Source of the DNA: [Flexibacter] sp. ATCC 35103
GTDB lineage: Bacteria > Bacteroidota > Bacteroidia > Flavobacteriales > Flavobacteriaceae
DNA length: 64,000 nt
NCBI RefSeq assembly: GCF_001975985.1
Contig: NZ_MTQF01000001.1
Location: forward strand, 828,943 to 892,942
Reading direction: 5' to 3'
Shown here: one piece after another, positions 26,006-35,867 of the stretch
Position numbering within the stretch: position 1 is the first letter of the stretch
Layout of the letters: each line of letters begins with the position of its first letter
Program-made: the position numbers and the translations under genes
The notes under the pieces: generated by a model
Seen by the model: only the letters and a program-made list of their open reading frames with translations
Told to the model about the DNA's origin: nothing
Database searches by the model: none

Positions 26006-28807
26006 CTATACAGCCAGGATATATTCGACTAAACCGATTTCGTGCTGTAAATCCATTTTTTTACGCAAACGATATCTTTTTATCTCTACGCTTCGAACTG
26101 AGATATTAAATAAAGGAGCAATCTCTTTTGAAGAAAGATTCAATCGCAAATAAGCGCAAAGACGTAAATCGTTTGGCGTAAGTAACGGATGAAGCTGTTT
26201 TATTCTTTTAAGAAAGTCTTTGTCTGCATTGTCAAAAGCTGCTTTAAAAACATTCCAGGAATCTTCTTCCGTAATGTTTTTATTTATAGTGCTTATAACA
26301 GATTTTATATTAGTGCTGTCATTTTGATTGGTCTTTTTTAAATCTTCTTTTATAAAAGCCAAAAGCTCATTTTTGCTGTTTAAACTCATTGTAGAAACTG
26401 CGAGTTCGCGATTTTTATTATCTACATCCTGAGAAAGCTGTTCGTTACGAAGTTTCATAAGTTGCTGCTCGTTCTCCAGTTCCTTAATCTCGAGCAAAAG
26501 ATTATTTTCTTCTATTAATTTCTCTTTTTGCTTGTGGTAATAATTGAGATAGGCTTTATTTACAAAATAGACGAGAACCAACATTAAAAGAAAATAAATA
26601 AACCACGCCAGATTGGTTAAATACCACGGCTTTAATACAACAAAGGTGTAAGTTGCTGTATTTTGTAAAATTGTATTGGCGTATTTTGCCCTTACTTTAA
26701 AGGTGTATTTTCCGGGCGAAAGGTTTTTAAAATTAACGGTTGCCTTTGTACTCCATTCGCTCCAATCGTTTTGGAAACCTTCTAATAAATACTGATATTC
26801 TGAATTGATATATTTATTGTATTCCGGAACGGTATAGTTTAAGGTAATATTATTTTCTGATGATTTAAATTCTCCTTCGTTCTGAATTGCAACATTCTTC
26901 AGGGTTTCATTTTGTTTGTTTATGGTAATATCCGAAATAAAAACCGTGTAGTTCTTAAAACTTAAATCGTCAATATTCAACGTATAATAACCATCTGTGG
27001 TTCCTATTAAATAAGTAGATTTTGAAATTTGAGTAATATTCTCGAAACCTAACATCGAATTGGTCAAAGAGGACGGAATAGGGATTACATTTTGTTTTAA
27101 CTGATTGCTTAATTTACTCGCAGAGAAATAGTGAATGTAATTTTTAGAAAATAACCAGATTTTATTCGAGTTATCAACGATTAATTTACCTGATGTATAT
27201 TCATCTTTTTCAAAAATAGAGCTCAATAAAGCATCTTTTTCAAAAATTTTGGTGTTTTGGTTTAATTTAAAAATCCCTCCTTTATAAGCATAATAAATTT
27301 GATTATTGAATTTGGTTAAACTAGCATTTTTTCCTTTTTGAGGAGATTTATAAGTGTAGAATCCTTTTGTCTTTGATAAAGTTTTGTCTAATTTCAGCCT
27401 GAAAATCCCTTTATATTCATGGCTTACATAAACATCAAGATTATTTGTGATTTCAAAATATCGGGACGAATAATCAAAACCCTGAATTTTATTTTTGAAA
27501 CCCCATTGATTGTTTACTTTTTCTAAAACCGAAATTCCGTAATAATTTCCCTGAAGCAATTGATTTCCAGCATTGGGAACTGCTTCGAATTTCCAGGTTC
27601 CGGAGGCTGAGAATATGTTTCGTGCCGACTCATTATTGATGATAAAAGTTCCGGAGTCATGGCCGCAAAAAAGCGTGTTATCATATACAAAAAGCGACCA
27701 AACCTGCCCTTTTGTGCCGTTTATAAATTTAAACTCTGCATTACTTTGCATTTTTTTACAAAACAGGCCCTGATTTGTTCCCACATATAACAAACCATTA
27801 AAAGTTGCCGAGGCATAAACAGTCCCTAAAACTCCTGTATCATCTGTAAAGCTATGCACAGGCGAATTGATATTAATACAATTGATTCCGTTATCAAGAC
27901 CTGCCCATAAATTCTGGTCTTTATCTTCAAAAAGCGACAAAGCTGTATTATTGCTTAATCCTTTATTTTGAGAAATATGGTACTTTAATTTTCCTTTATC
28001 CGATAAAACAAAAATTCCGTTCGAAACTGTTCCCAAAGCAAAACTTCCGTCCTGCAAAAGCTGGCTGCTGTAAACAAAACTCGATTTTAACTCATCATCA
28101 ACATCTGTAGCAAAACGCGTGAGATTAGTACCGGACAACTTATATATTCCGTCTAATTGTGTCTGGACCAGCAAACCGTCTTCTGTACTAAAGACATTTG
28201 CAATCGTAAACTTTTTAAGAACAGGATTATCAGAAACCAACTTGGCTTTACCGCTTTCGATTTCAAAAAGTCCGCCTTTTATCGTCTGAAAATAGATCGC
28301 ATTTTTATGTGCGAAAGATTTAACAACACCATTTTTAGGCGCAATGATTTTAAATTTTCCCGTTTTGGTATCATAAATATAAATTCGGTTCAGGGATTGA
28401 AATAAAATCCATTGGTCGTATTTCAGAATGTTCCAAAATTGTTCATCGTCCAAAATTTTATCCTTAATGGTGTCACTTAGAGAAGTATATTTTAATTTAC
28501 CATTTGCCTGTCTGGTCCAGAAACCAAAATTCATATAACAGCCTGTATAAATTTTATTACCAATTACTTTTACAGATCGCATAATAGTTTCATTAGGCGT
28601 AGGATATAATTGCCAGCTTGTACCATTATATTCTAAGAGACCATCATTATTTGCAAAATATAAATAATTCTGATCGTCCTGAGAGATCATCCAACTCTGA
28701 TTTCCGGCACCATAAACAACAGATGAATATTTGACAATTGGCGGAAACTCCTGTGAAAAAAGGAGGAAACTTATCAAAGAAAGCAGTAAGGAAAATTTAG
28801 TTTTCAA
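26006..28807 (-). CDS. transmembrane sensor-regulator: beta-propellers, Y_Y_Y domain, LuxR-type HTH
   Basis: 933 residues. Signal peptide (~1-18), a long periplasmic region of propeller repeats (e.g. NTALSLFEDKDQNLWAGLDNGINCI), a Y_Y_Y domain at ~650-720 (YQYLLEGFQNDWSEWS, LSPGKYTFKVRAK), one membrane helix (~729-749), a coiled coil (~755-800), and a C-terminal LuxR/GerE-like helix-turn-helix (LTPNDLRLCAYLRLNLSSKE, then IAPLFNISVRSVEIKRYRLRKKM, ~875-925). It has no histidine kinase or receiver domain, so it is not a hybrid two-component system; it would bind DNA from the membrane. It directly precedes susC on the same strand (241 bp), so it is the likely local activator. Confidence 0.88.
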   Translation of the reverse strand: MKTKFSLLLSLISFLLFSQEFPPIVKYSSVVYGAGNQSWMISQDDQNYLYFANNDGLLEYNGTSWQLYPTPNETIMRSVKVIGNKIYTGCYMNFGFWTRQANGKLKYTSLSDTIKDKILDDEQFWNILKYDQWILFQSLNRIYIYDTKTGKFKIIAPKNGVVKSFAHKNAIYFQTIKGGLFEIESGKAKLVSDNPVLKKFTIANVFSTEDGLLVQTQLDGIYKLSGTNLTRFATDVDDELKSSFVYSSQLLQDGSFALGTVSNGIFVLSDKGKLKYHISQNKGLSNNTALSLFEDKDQNLWAGLDNGINCININSPVHSFTDDTGVLGTVYASATFNGLLYVGTNQGLFCKKMQSNAEFKFINGTKGQVWSLFVYDNTLFCGHDSGTFIINNESARNIFSASGTWKFEAVPNAGNQLLQGNYYGISVLEKVNNQWGFKNKIQGFDYSSRYFEITNNLDVYVSHEYKGIFRLKLDKTLSKTKGFYTYKSPQKGKNASLTKFNNQIYYAYKGGIFKLNQNTKIFEKDALLSSIFEKDEYTSGKLIVDNSNKIWLFSKNYIHYFSASKLSNQLKQNVIPIPSSLTNSMLGFENITQISKSTYLIGTTDGYYTLNIDDLSFKNYTVFISDITINKQNETLKNVAIQNEGEFKSSENNITLNYTVPEYNKYINSEYQYLLEGFQNDWSEWSTKATVNFKNLSPGKYTFKVRAKYANTILQNTATYTFVVLKPWYLTNLAWFIYFLLMLVLVYFVNKAYLNYYHKQKEKLIEENNLLLEIKELENEQQLMKLRNEQLSQDVDNKNRELAVSTMSLNSKNELLAFIKEDLKKTNQNDSTNIKSVISTINKNITEEDSWNVFKAAFDNADKDFLKRIKQLHPLLTPNDLRLCAYLRLNLSSKEIAPLFNISVRSVEIKRYRLRKKMDLQHEIGLVEYILAV

Positions 28808-28862
28808 ATTGAGCCGTGATATTAATTTAATGTAAAAACAGTCCTAAAATAGTGTTTTTTCT

Positions 28863-29018
28863 GCCACAGATTAAAATGATTTTTTTTCGCCACGAATTTC
28901 ACGAATTTCCTTTATTTTTTTTGTCGATTATTTCGTCAAATTAATTTGTGCTAATTCGTAAAATTCGTGGCAAAAAAGATTTGAAGAATGAATCCTTTTA
29001 ATGTGTGAAATCTGTGGC
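28863..29018. repeat. nested palindromic intergenic repeat
   Basis: Outer arms GCCACAGATT (28863-28872) and AATCTGTGGC (29009-29018) enclose inner arms GCCACGAATTT...ACGAATTT (28889-28908) and AATTCGTAAAATTCGTGGC (28953-28971). The whole can form a cruciform. The GCCACGAATTTCACGAATTT style is familiar to me from flavobacterial intergenic DNA. No ORF inside. Confidence 0.75.
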
Positions 29019-29112
29019 AAAAAAGAACTGGAGCAAATTTGAGTAATCTGTAACATGGAAATTAGTTAAAATTTGGAACAATCTCGTTAACAAAATTCAG
29101 TTCAAAATTGAT

Positions 29113-29120
29113 TACTTTTG
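29113..29120 (+). promoter_or_regulatory. candidate -7 element TACTTTTG before uvrA
   Basis: Exact TAnnTTTG match 18 bp before the chosen ATG at 29139. -33 element not evident. Confidence 0.4.
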
Positions 29121-29138
29121 TAAAAATTGACTTTTTTT

Positions 29139-31934
29139 ATGAAAATTGATCTTTCTACACTAGACCCAAAACATAATATTATAATTAAAGGAGCGCAGGT
29201 ACATAATTTAAAAAATGTAGATGTCGCTATTCCCAGAAATAAACTTGTTGTTATCACAGGTCTTTCAGGATCAGGTAAATCCAGTTTAGCTTTCGATACT
29301 TTGTATGCCGAAGGACAACGTCGTTATGTAGAGAGTTTATCCTCATATGCACGTCAGTTTTTAGGGCGTTTAGACAAGCCAAAAGTCGAATACATTAAGG
29401 GTATTGCTCCGGCAATTGCTATTGAGCAAAAAGTAAATACTACAAATGCGCGTTCGACGGTAGGAACTTCGACTGAAATATACGATTATGTAAAACTTTT
29501 GTTCGCCAGGATTGGTCGTACTTATTCGCCAATTTCCGGACAAGAAGTTAAAAAAAATACGGTTACAGATGTTGTTGCTGATGTAAAAAATCTGGAATTA
29601 GACAGTAAATGGATGCTTCTTGCCCCTATTCATCTCGAAGAAGGCAGAAAACTTGAAGATAAACTGAAGGTGCTTTTGCAACAAGGTTTTGCCCGTATAT
29701 TAGTCGAAAACGAAATGGTTCGTTTAGATGAATTTACCCCAACAGAAATTCATAAATTAGATAATAAAGATATCTTACTGATCATTGACAGGATTGTTGT
29801 CAAGGACGAAGAAGAATTTTATAATCGTCTGGCTGATGCTGTACAAACAGCCTTTTTTGAAGGAAAAGGAATTTGTTATCTACAGGAACTAAACTCAGAT
29901 AAAAGATTTACTTATTCGAATAATTTTGAACTTGACGGTATTACATTTCTGGAACCTAATGTTCATTTATTCAGTTTTAATAATCCTTACGGAGCTTGTC
30001 CGGTTTGCGAAGGATACGGAAATATTATTGGTATTGATGCTGATTTAGTAGTTCCCAATACTTCTTTATCTGTTTTCGAAAATGCTATTTATCCTTGGAG
30101 AGGTGACAGTATGAGCTGGTATAAGGATGAATTGATAAAACATGCTTATAAATTTGATTTCCCAATTCACAAACCTTATTTCGAACTTACAGAAGATCAA
30201 AAAGACTTAATCTGGAAAGGAAATAACTATTTTCAAGGTCTGAATGGTTTCTTTAAAGAACTGGAAGAAAAAAATTATAAGATTCAGAATCGTGTAATGT
30301 TATCTCGTTACCGCGGAAAAACTAAATGTCATGCGTGTCGCGGAAAACGTTTACGTGAAGAAGCTTCGTATGTAAAAATCAATGGTAAAACCGTTTCTGA
30401 TTTAGTTGATTTGCCTATAAAACATTTGGTTACTTTTTTCAAAAATATTGATCTTAATGTTTACGAACAGCAGATTGCAAAACGTTTGATGGTCGAAATC
30501 AACAATCGTTTGTCGTTTTTGACAGAAGTTGGTTTGGATTATCTTACCCTTAACAGAAATTCGGCTACGCTGTCAGGAGGAGAATCACAGCGTATTAATC
30601 TTGCCACTTCATTAGGAAGCAGCTTAGTAGGATCAATGTATATTCTTGATGAACCAAGTATAGGTTTACACCCCAAAGATTCTGAACGGCTTATAAAAGT
30701 ATTGCTTTCGCTTCGTGATTTAGGAAATACAGTTATCGTAGTTGAACATGATGAGGATATTATGAAAGCTGCAGACATGATTATTGATATTGGTCCTGAA
30801 GCAGGAACTTTTGGCGGACATTTGGTTGCACAGGGAACTTATGATGAAATTCTAAAATCAGATTCATTAACCGCTAAGTACCTAAATGGGGATTTAGAAA
30901 TTACGGTTCCTAAAAAGAGACGAAAATTCAAGAATCATATTGATATTATTGGTGCCAGAGAAAACAATCTAAAAAATATTAATGTTACTTTTCCGCTTGA
31001 TGTGTTAACTGTCATTACAGGAGTTTCAGGAAGTGGAAAAAGTACACTGATCAAAAAGATTTTATTTCCTGCCATGCAGAAAAAATTGGAAAACGCAGCC
31101 GAAAAAGCGGGTCAGTTTAGCGAAATAAAAGGATCTTTCTCTCAAATAAAACATATTGAATATGTGGACCAAAATCCTATAGGAAGAAGTTCAAGATCTA
31201 ATCCTGTAACTTATATTAAGGCTTATGATGAAATTCGTGAATTATATGCCAAAGAAAAATTATCAAAAATAAGAGGTTATCAGGCAAAACATTTTTCTTT
31301 TAACGTAGATGGCGGCCGATGTGAAACCTGTAAAGGAGAAGGTTCTATAAACGTCGAAATGGTCTTTATGGCAGATGTATCGTTACCATGTGAAACTTGT
31401 GGCGGAAAAAGATTTAAAAAAGAGGTTTTGGAAATCAATTTCGACGATAAAAACATCAACGATATACTAACCATGACGATCGATGATGCTATTGCCTTTT
31501 TCGATAAAAACAAACAAGCAAAAATTACACAAAAACTGCAGCCGCTTCAGGATGTTGGTTTAGGATATGTACAATTAGGGCAATCTTCTTCTACTCTTTC
31601 CGGTGGAGAAGCACAACGTATTAAGCTAGCTTCATTTTTAGTAAAAGGCGCTACAAAAGACAAAGCTTTATTTGTATTTGATGAACCTACAACTGGTTTG
31701 CATTTTCATGATATCAAAAAATTACTGGCTTCTTTTGATGCATTAATAGAAAAAGGACATTCGATAATTGTAATCGAACATAATCTTGATCTTATCAAAT
31801 GTGCCGACTGGATTATTGATCTGGGCCCTGAAGGAGGAGAAAATGGCGGACATTTATTAGCTGTGGGAACTCCTGAAGAGGTAGCAAAAGAGAAAAAATC
31901 TGTTACAGGAATTTATTTAAAAGATAAATTGTAA
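29139..31934 (+). CDS. uvrA: UvrA, excinuclease ABC subunit A
   Basis: 931 residues. Damage-recognition ATPase of nucleotide excision repair, working with UvrB. First ABC half: Walker A GLSGSGKSS (41-49), zinc motif beginning CPVCEGYGN, CHACRGKR, signature LSGGESQRI, Walker B MYILDEPSIGLH. Second half: Walker A GVSGSGKST, zinc module CETCKGEG...CETCGGKR, signature LSGGEAQRI, Walker B LFVFDEPTTGLH. All sites are intact. The ATG at 29139 is preferred over a TTG four codons upstream because relatives start MKID-like and the TTG lies close to the promoter element. Flavobacteria often have more than one UvrA; this one has TTNARSTVGT where E. coli has NPRSTVGT. Confidence 0.95.
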   Translation: MKIDLSTLDPKHNIIIKGAQVHNLKNVDVAIPRNKLVVITGLSGSGKSSLAFDTLYAEGQRRYVESLSSYARQFLGRLDKPKVEYIKGIAPAIAIEQKVNTTNARSTVGTSTEIYDYVKLLFARIGRTYSPISGQEVKKNTVTDVVADVKNLELDSKWMLLAPIHLEEGRKLEDKLKVLLQQGFARILVENEMVRLDEFTPTEIHKLDNKDILLIIDRIVVKDEEEFYNRLADAVQTAFFEGKGICYLQELNSDKRFTYSNNFELDGITFLEPNVHLFSFNNPYGACPVCEGYGNIIGIDADLVVPNTSLSVFENAIYPWRGDSMSWYKDELIKHAYKFDFPIHKPYFELTEDQKDLIWKGNNYFQGLNGFFKELEEKNYKIQNRVMLSRYRGKTKCHACRGKRLREEASYVKINGKTVSDLVDLPIKHLVTFFKNIDLNVYEQQIAKRLMVEINNRLSFLTEVGLDYLTLNRNSATLSGGESQRINLATSLGSSLVGSMYILDEPSIGLHPKDSERLIKVLLSLRDLGNTVIVVEHDEDIMKAADMIIDIGPEAGTFGGHLVAQGTYDEILKSDSLTAKYLNGDLEITVPKKRRKFKNHIDIIGARENNLKNINVTFPLDVLTVITGVSGSGKSTLIKKILFPAMQKKLENAAEKAGQFSEIKGSFSQIKHIEYVDQNPIGRSSRSNPVTYIKAYDEIRELYAKEKLSKIRGYQAKHFSFNVDGGRCETCKGEGSINVEMVFMADVSLPCETCGGKRFKKEVLEINFDDKNINDILTMTIDDAIAFFDKNKQAKITQKLQPLQDVGLGYVQLGQSSSTLSGGEAQRIKLASFLVKGATKDKALFVFDEPTTGLHFHDIKKLLASFDALIEKGHSIIVIEHNLDLIKCADWIIDLGPEGGENGGHLLAVGTPEEVAKEKKSVTGIYLKDKL

Positions 31935-31946
31935 AAAAAGGATATT

Positions 31947-31974
31947 GAGGCACTGAGTTGCTGAGGTTCTAAGT
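31947..31974. repeat. CTGAG-rich repeat fragment
   Basis: GAGGCACTGAGTTGCTGAGG followed by TTCTAAG. A pattern of CTGAG/CTAAG units that I recall as recurrent in flavobacterial intergenic DNA. It lies 13 bp after uvrA. Confidence 0.4.
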
Positions 31975-32003
31975 TTTAATAAAATATAAATTAAAAAAAA
32001 TGC

Positions 32004-32046
32004 AAATTCCAATGATTTCATTATCATTTTGGAATTTGGATTTTTT
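32004..32046 (+). terminator. terminator after uvrA
   Basis: AAATTCCAATGAT pairs with ATCATTTTGGAATTT (two-base bulge), followed by GGATTTTTT. Belongs to the AAATTCCAA stem type seen at 1262 and 60796. Confidence 0.65.
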
Positions 32047-32067
32047 AAATTTTGAGATTTAAATTTC

Positions 32068-32373
32068 TTACGCGACTAAACATCTTTCTTCAAAAGGCAA
32101 ACCATCTTCATCAATTGCAACTAGTACTTTTTTTTGTCTTGAGGCTTCGATTGTTAGATAAAGCCATGCAAATGACCACAGACCTAATGTTAAACAAAAA
32201 ATGATAAAATTCAAACCATGATTGACCACTTTTCCGCCTTTAGACAGGACCGCGAAAAGGAATTCATCATTTCTTTCTTCTAATGTAAATCCATTGTGAA
32301 CTTTGTTTGATATCATATTAGAAAATACTTGTAAGCTCTGTTCCTGACTCAGTCCATTCTTTTTCATAATCAT
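32068..32373 (-). CDS. small single-helix membrane protein of unknown function
   Basis: 101 residues. Helical N-terminal part (SQEQSLQVFSNMISNKVHNGF), then a glycine-containing beta-like stretch, a membrane helix at ~53-74 (LNFIIFCLTLGLWSFAWLYLTI) and a basic RQKK followed by an acidic tail. An alternative ATG lies two codons downstream (32367). I cannot assign a family. It stands alone between uvrA and the MscS gene. Confidence 0.6.
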   Translation of the reverse strand: MIMKKNGLSQEQSLQVFSNMISNKVHNGFTLEERNDEFLFAVLSKGGKVVNHGLNFIIFCLTLGLWSFAWLYLTIEASRQKKVLVAIDEDGLPFEERCLVA

Positions 32374-32604
32374 TCATTAAAATTAATCAAAATACTACTA
32401 CAATTATTTTACAAATTTATATTTCGTAAAAAGTATTACTATCTTAAGAACAGCAAAATGTCTGATTTTATTATCTTATCTAAGATATTTTTTCTCTTAA
32501 AAACCAAAGTGTTGCCAAATTCTCAGTTAAAGTTAATTTTTATAAAATTAACTTCAAAACAATTCACTGTTAATTTTTAAGATTAATAGCACATTATCAA
32601 AAGA
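32374..32604. other. 231-bp intergenic region
   Basis: AT-rich spacer between two minus-strand genes. I see no repeat of the families above, no hairpin with a T-run and no clear TAnnTTTG on the minus strand. Confidence 0.3.
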
Positions 32605-34257
32605 TTATCCTTTTTTATTGATATTAAAAGAAGGAGCTTCATAATCGTTTTTTAAATAATTTTCAGGAATTGTAGTTGTATTTCCATCACGTAATGCGTT
32701 ATAATGCGGCGACATGATTTCGATTCCGGCAGCATTAAATGAATCCTGAATATTTTGATGTAAAGAAGAATAAATCAATGGCTGCTTTGTAGGATGTTTG
32801 GTATATACATTAATTTGATAGGAAACATAAAAATCATCCAGACTGGTTTGCAAAACAAATGGTGACGGAGTTGGCTCTGTCATTTCTGTTTTTAGCGCCG
32901 CATCTATCAAGGCTTTATGAATTTCTTTCCATGGTACATCGTAACCAATTGTAACGGTCGTATGAATTAATAAACCATTATTAACCTGTTTTGTATTTGA
33001 AGAGTAATTTGTTGAAGTGCTCGATAAAACAGTGGCATTGGGTATTGTTATATCTTCAAATTTTGGTGTTCTGATTCGGGTAACCAAAGCTGTTTTTTCG
33101 ATAACTTCCCCACTTACGTCTCCTATTTTTATAAAATCCCCAATCTTAAACGGACGCATGTATGTAATTACTAATCCGGCAACCATGTTCGCAATAGCAT
33201 TTGATGAACCTAATGAAAACAGGATTCCAACGAATACAGAAACTCCTTTGAAAATTGGCGAATCTGAGCCGGGCAAATAAGGAAATATGATTACTAACAT
33301 AAATGCCAGCAATAAAAAACGGATAATATTGAATGTTGGCATTGCCCAATCATTGTAAAAACCATCAATCTTTATATTTTCTTTTTTAATTTCATCAAAA
33401 AAGAACTTTATAATCTTTATCGTGTATTTAAAAATGAAGATGATAACGATAATGGTGACCAAACTAGGCAAGAAATCTATAAATCCCATGATGGCCAATT
33501 TTGCAGGAGCAAGGATCCATCGCAATAATGTTGTTGTATATGCCTCTGTAGCCGGAAAAATACTGAACAACAATGGCAGCGAAAGATAAACTATCAAAAT
33601 CAAAGTGATACCTTTTATAAAGCTGTACAATCGCATCAATAAGGATTGCTGCTTTTGTGGAGAAAGGATATTAATATTGTTATAGTTGAAACCTTTAAAA
33701 TATTTATCGCTGTTTTTTAAAATGTGTAACCGAATCCTGTTAAAGATTTTACCAACAAAATATAAGATCAATCCAATAATTAAAATCAATAAAGCTGTAT
33801 ATCCAAGCCTTTTAGGAAGCATTGAATAGTTCTGATTTTGATAAATAATTGCTTTCTTAATTAGGTTTAAATTTCGTCTGGCGATAAAATCAGCTGTTTT
33901 ATTTTCTGCTTTTGCATCAATATCCAGAATAGACATAATTACGAAATCATTCTTGTACACGATATCCTGAGAAATATCTGAAGGAACAATTGCGATAGAA
34001 TCTTTTTCAAAAAAGGAATCTTCGTAGAGCTTTCTAATTTTTTCGGTAATGGCTTTTGCCCTGCTCTCTGCCGAGAAAGAACCTACTTTATTATACACAT
34101 AAAAAAGTGTATCCTTAAAAGGGCTTACAGGATATCGTTTTGGTTTTAATTGAGCAACAACTGTCTTTGATTTTTGCAGACTCTCTTTTTGAGCAAACAC
34201 AGTTGACGAAAACAAAACAATGAAAAACGTTAAAAAACAAATTAATATCTTTTTCAT
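32605..34257 (-). CDS. MscS-family mechanosensitive channel with periplasmic extension
   Basis: 550 residues. Signal peptide (~1-22), a ~120-residue periplasmic helical domain, then four or more membrane helices from ~148 on. The pore helix region GVSVFVGILFSLGSSNAIANM continues into the diagnostic ITYMRPFKIGDFIKIGDVSGEVIEKTALVTRIRTPKFEDITIPN beta domain. A C-terminal cytoplasmic cage extends to ~530. It releases osmolytes on hypo-osmotic shock. Monocistronic. Confidence 0.9.
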   Translation of the reverse strand: MKKILICFLTFFIVLFSSTVFAQKESLQKSKTVVAQLKPKRYPVSPFKDTLFYVYNKVGSFSAESRAKAITEKIRKLYEDSFFEKDSIAIVPSDISQDIVYKNDFVIMSILDIDAKAENKTADFIARRNLNLIKKAIIYQNQNYSMLPKRLGYTALLILIIGLILYFVGKIFNRIRLHILKNSDKYFKGFNYNNINILSPQKQQSLLMRLYSFIKGITLILIVYLSLPLLFSIFPATEAYTTTLLRWILAPAKLAIMGFIDFLPSLVTIIVIIFIFKYTIKIIKFFFDEIKKENIKIDGFYNDWAMPTFNIIRFLLLAFMLVIIFPYLPGSDSPIFKGVSVFVGILFSLGSSNAIANMVAGLVITYMRPFKIGDFIKIGDVSGEVIEKTALVTRIRTPKFEDITIPNATVLSSTSTNYSSNTKQVNNGLLIHTTVTIGYDVPWKEIHKALIDAALKTEMTEPTPSPFVLQTSLDDFYVSYQINVYTKHPTKQPLIYSSLHQNIQDSFNAAGIEIMSPHYNALRDGNTTTIPENYLKNDYEAPSFNINKKG

Positions 34258-34352
34258 ATTCTGTTAGCTATAAGTGGTTTATCCTACTAACAAATATAAA
34301 AACAAAATAGATTCAAATTTAAATTACTTTAGGTTTTCTCAATAAAATCGTA

Positions 34353-35822
34353 CTAAATTTTTATACCTACTTTTCTTAAAAGCATATCGATTACCTTATT
34401 AATATCCGGAGAAATATTAAACTTGTAATTTAAATAGATATAGACAATCGTAACCAGAATAGATTTTAAGGCAATACCAATTAAGGGATAAAAGGGAAAT
34501 TCCCAAAAATAAAACATTAAAAACAGAACTGTCGTAACACCCAAAGAATATAAATTTTGTATTGTAAACGGATACAAATCAAGTTTTTTTACTACAAAAA
34601 GCAGTTTCGCCAAACTATAGAAAGTAATCGATAATAGTGTAGCAAATGCAGAACCCATAATACCAAAATGTGGTATGAAAATTATATTTAACACAAATGT
34701 CAAAACAACTAATCCTAATCCTAAAAATAAAACTGTGCGATAATATTTTGTATTAAAAATGATCGCATTGTTATTTCCTAAAATCAAATCAAAATATTTT
34801 GATAAACCAATCATAAAAACAACCGGAATACCTCCTCTGTAATCTTTAGGAACTATTTCGTAAAGCTGATCAATATTGACGAAAATACACAACATTACAA
34901 AACCACCTACAATTTGAAGATTTATTGATGTTTTTTTGTATAAAATATTCAATTCATCATGTTTGTTTTCGTGCATTAATTTCGCCGTAATCGGATACAC
35001 GATTTGATGCATTGCACGACTTGGAACTGAAATAACCAAAGCAATATAGGTTGCCACGGAATAGTAGGCAATATTCTCAATTTCCATATATTGATTCAGT
35101 ATCAATTTATCGCCATCCAAAAGTAAATTGGCAACGCTTCCAGACAGAATAATAAAGAAAGTATATTCCATAACACTCTTTACATTCTCAGGTATTGTAA
35201 TCTGAAAATTAGGTTTCTTGATATAAAAGGCATAAAACATGGTAACCAAAAATGCTACAAAATAAATTCCTGCCGTAAAATAAACAAACTGAATAAGGGT
35301 CATCCATTTAAAATACAAACCTACCAAAGCGATAGTAGAAACCAATCTTAGTCCCACCTCTTTTATAAAATTTCCAAAAACAGAATGCATATGAACTCTT
35401 GCCCAAGCGTAGAAAATCTCAAAATACGCCATGCAAATTCCCACAAACGGAATTAAGAACATAAACTCTTTTACAACGGGGTTTTTCTTCGTTACAAATG
35501 CAGTTATATCATCAAAGAAAAAGATTCCAATAATACCTAACGGAATACACATCAGGATAGGAAATAATGCAGTAAAGGATAAAAATTGCTCTCTTTCTTC
35601 TTCGGTTTTATATTGGGAATAAAATTTGACCAGTGTATTTTGCATTCCTATAGCAAAGAGGGGCATAATAACATTTGCAGCAGAAAGAATGTAATTTGTT
35701 AATGCATAATACGTTGCACCCAGGTAAATTGGATACAAATAAAGTGTATTAATGGCTCCAATAGCGAAACCAATATAAGTTATAATTGTATTTTTGAAAG
35801 ACTGATTTAAAACAATACCCAT
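34353..35822 (-). CDS. polysaccharide flippase (MOP/Wzx superfamily)
   Basis: 489 residues with 12-14 predicted membrane helices. The N-terminus NTIITYIGFAIGAINTLYLYPIYLG and the GSAFATLLSITFYSLAKLLFV block near residue 400 are typical of the MATE-like polysaccharide/lipid-linked oligosaccharide exporters. It probably flips a lipid-linked glycan across the inner membrane. It is 45 bp behind a GT4 glycosyltransferase, with ATTTTAGATT repeats in the gap. Confidence 0.88.
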   Translation of the reverse strand: MGIVLNQSFKNTIITYIGFAIGAINTLYLYPIYLGATYYALTNYILSAANVIMPLFAIGMQNTLVKFYSQYKTEEEREQFLSFTALFPILMCIPLGIIGIFFFDDITAFVTKKNPVVKEFMFLIPFVGICMAYFEIFYAWARVHMHSVFGNFIKEVGLRLVSTIALVGLYFKWMTLIQFVYFTAGIYFVAFLVTMFYAFYIKKPNFQITIPENVKSVMEYTFFIILSGSVANLLLDGDKLILNQYMEIENIAYYSVATYIALVISVPSRAMHQIVYPITAKLMHENKHDELNILYKKTSINLQIVGGFVMLCIFVNIDQLYEIVPKDYRGGIPVVFMIGLSKYFDLILGNNNAIIFNTKYYRTVLFLGLGLVVLTFVLNIIFIPHFGIMGSAFATLLSITFYSLAKLLFVVKKLDLYPFTIQNLYSLGVTTVLFLMFYFWEFPFYPLIGIALKSILVTIVYIYLNYKFNISPDINKVIDMLLRKVGIKI

Positions 35823-35867
35823 GTTTGGATTTTAGATTTTAGATTATGATTTTAGATTATTGCAATC

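Noticed and set aside
26006-28807. Hybrid two-component system sensor
   Set aside because: No histidine kinase, phosphoacceptor or receiver domain after the membrane helix; ends in LuxR-type HTH.
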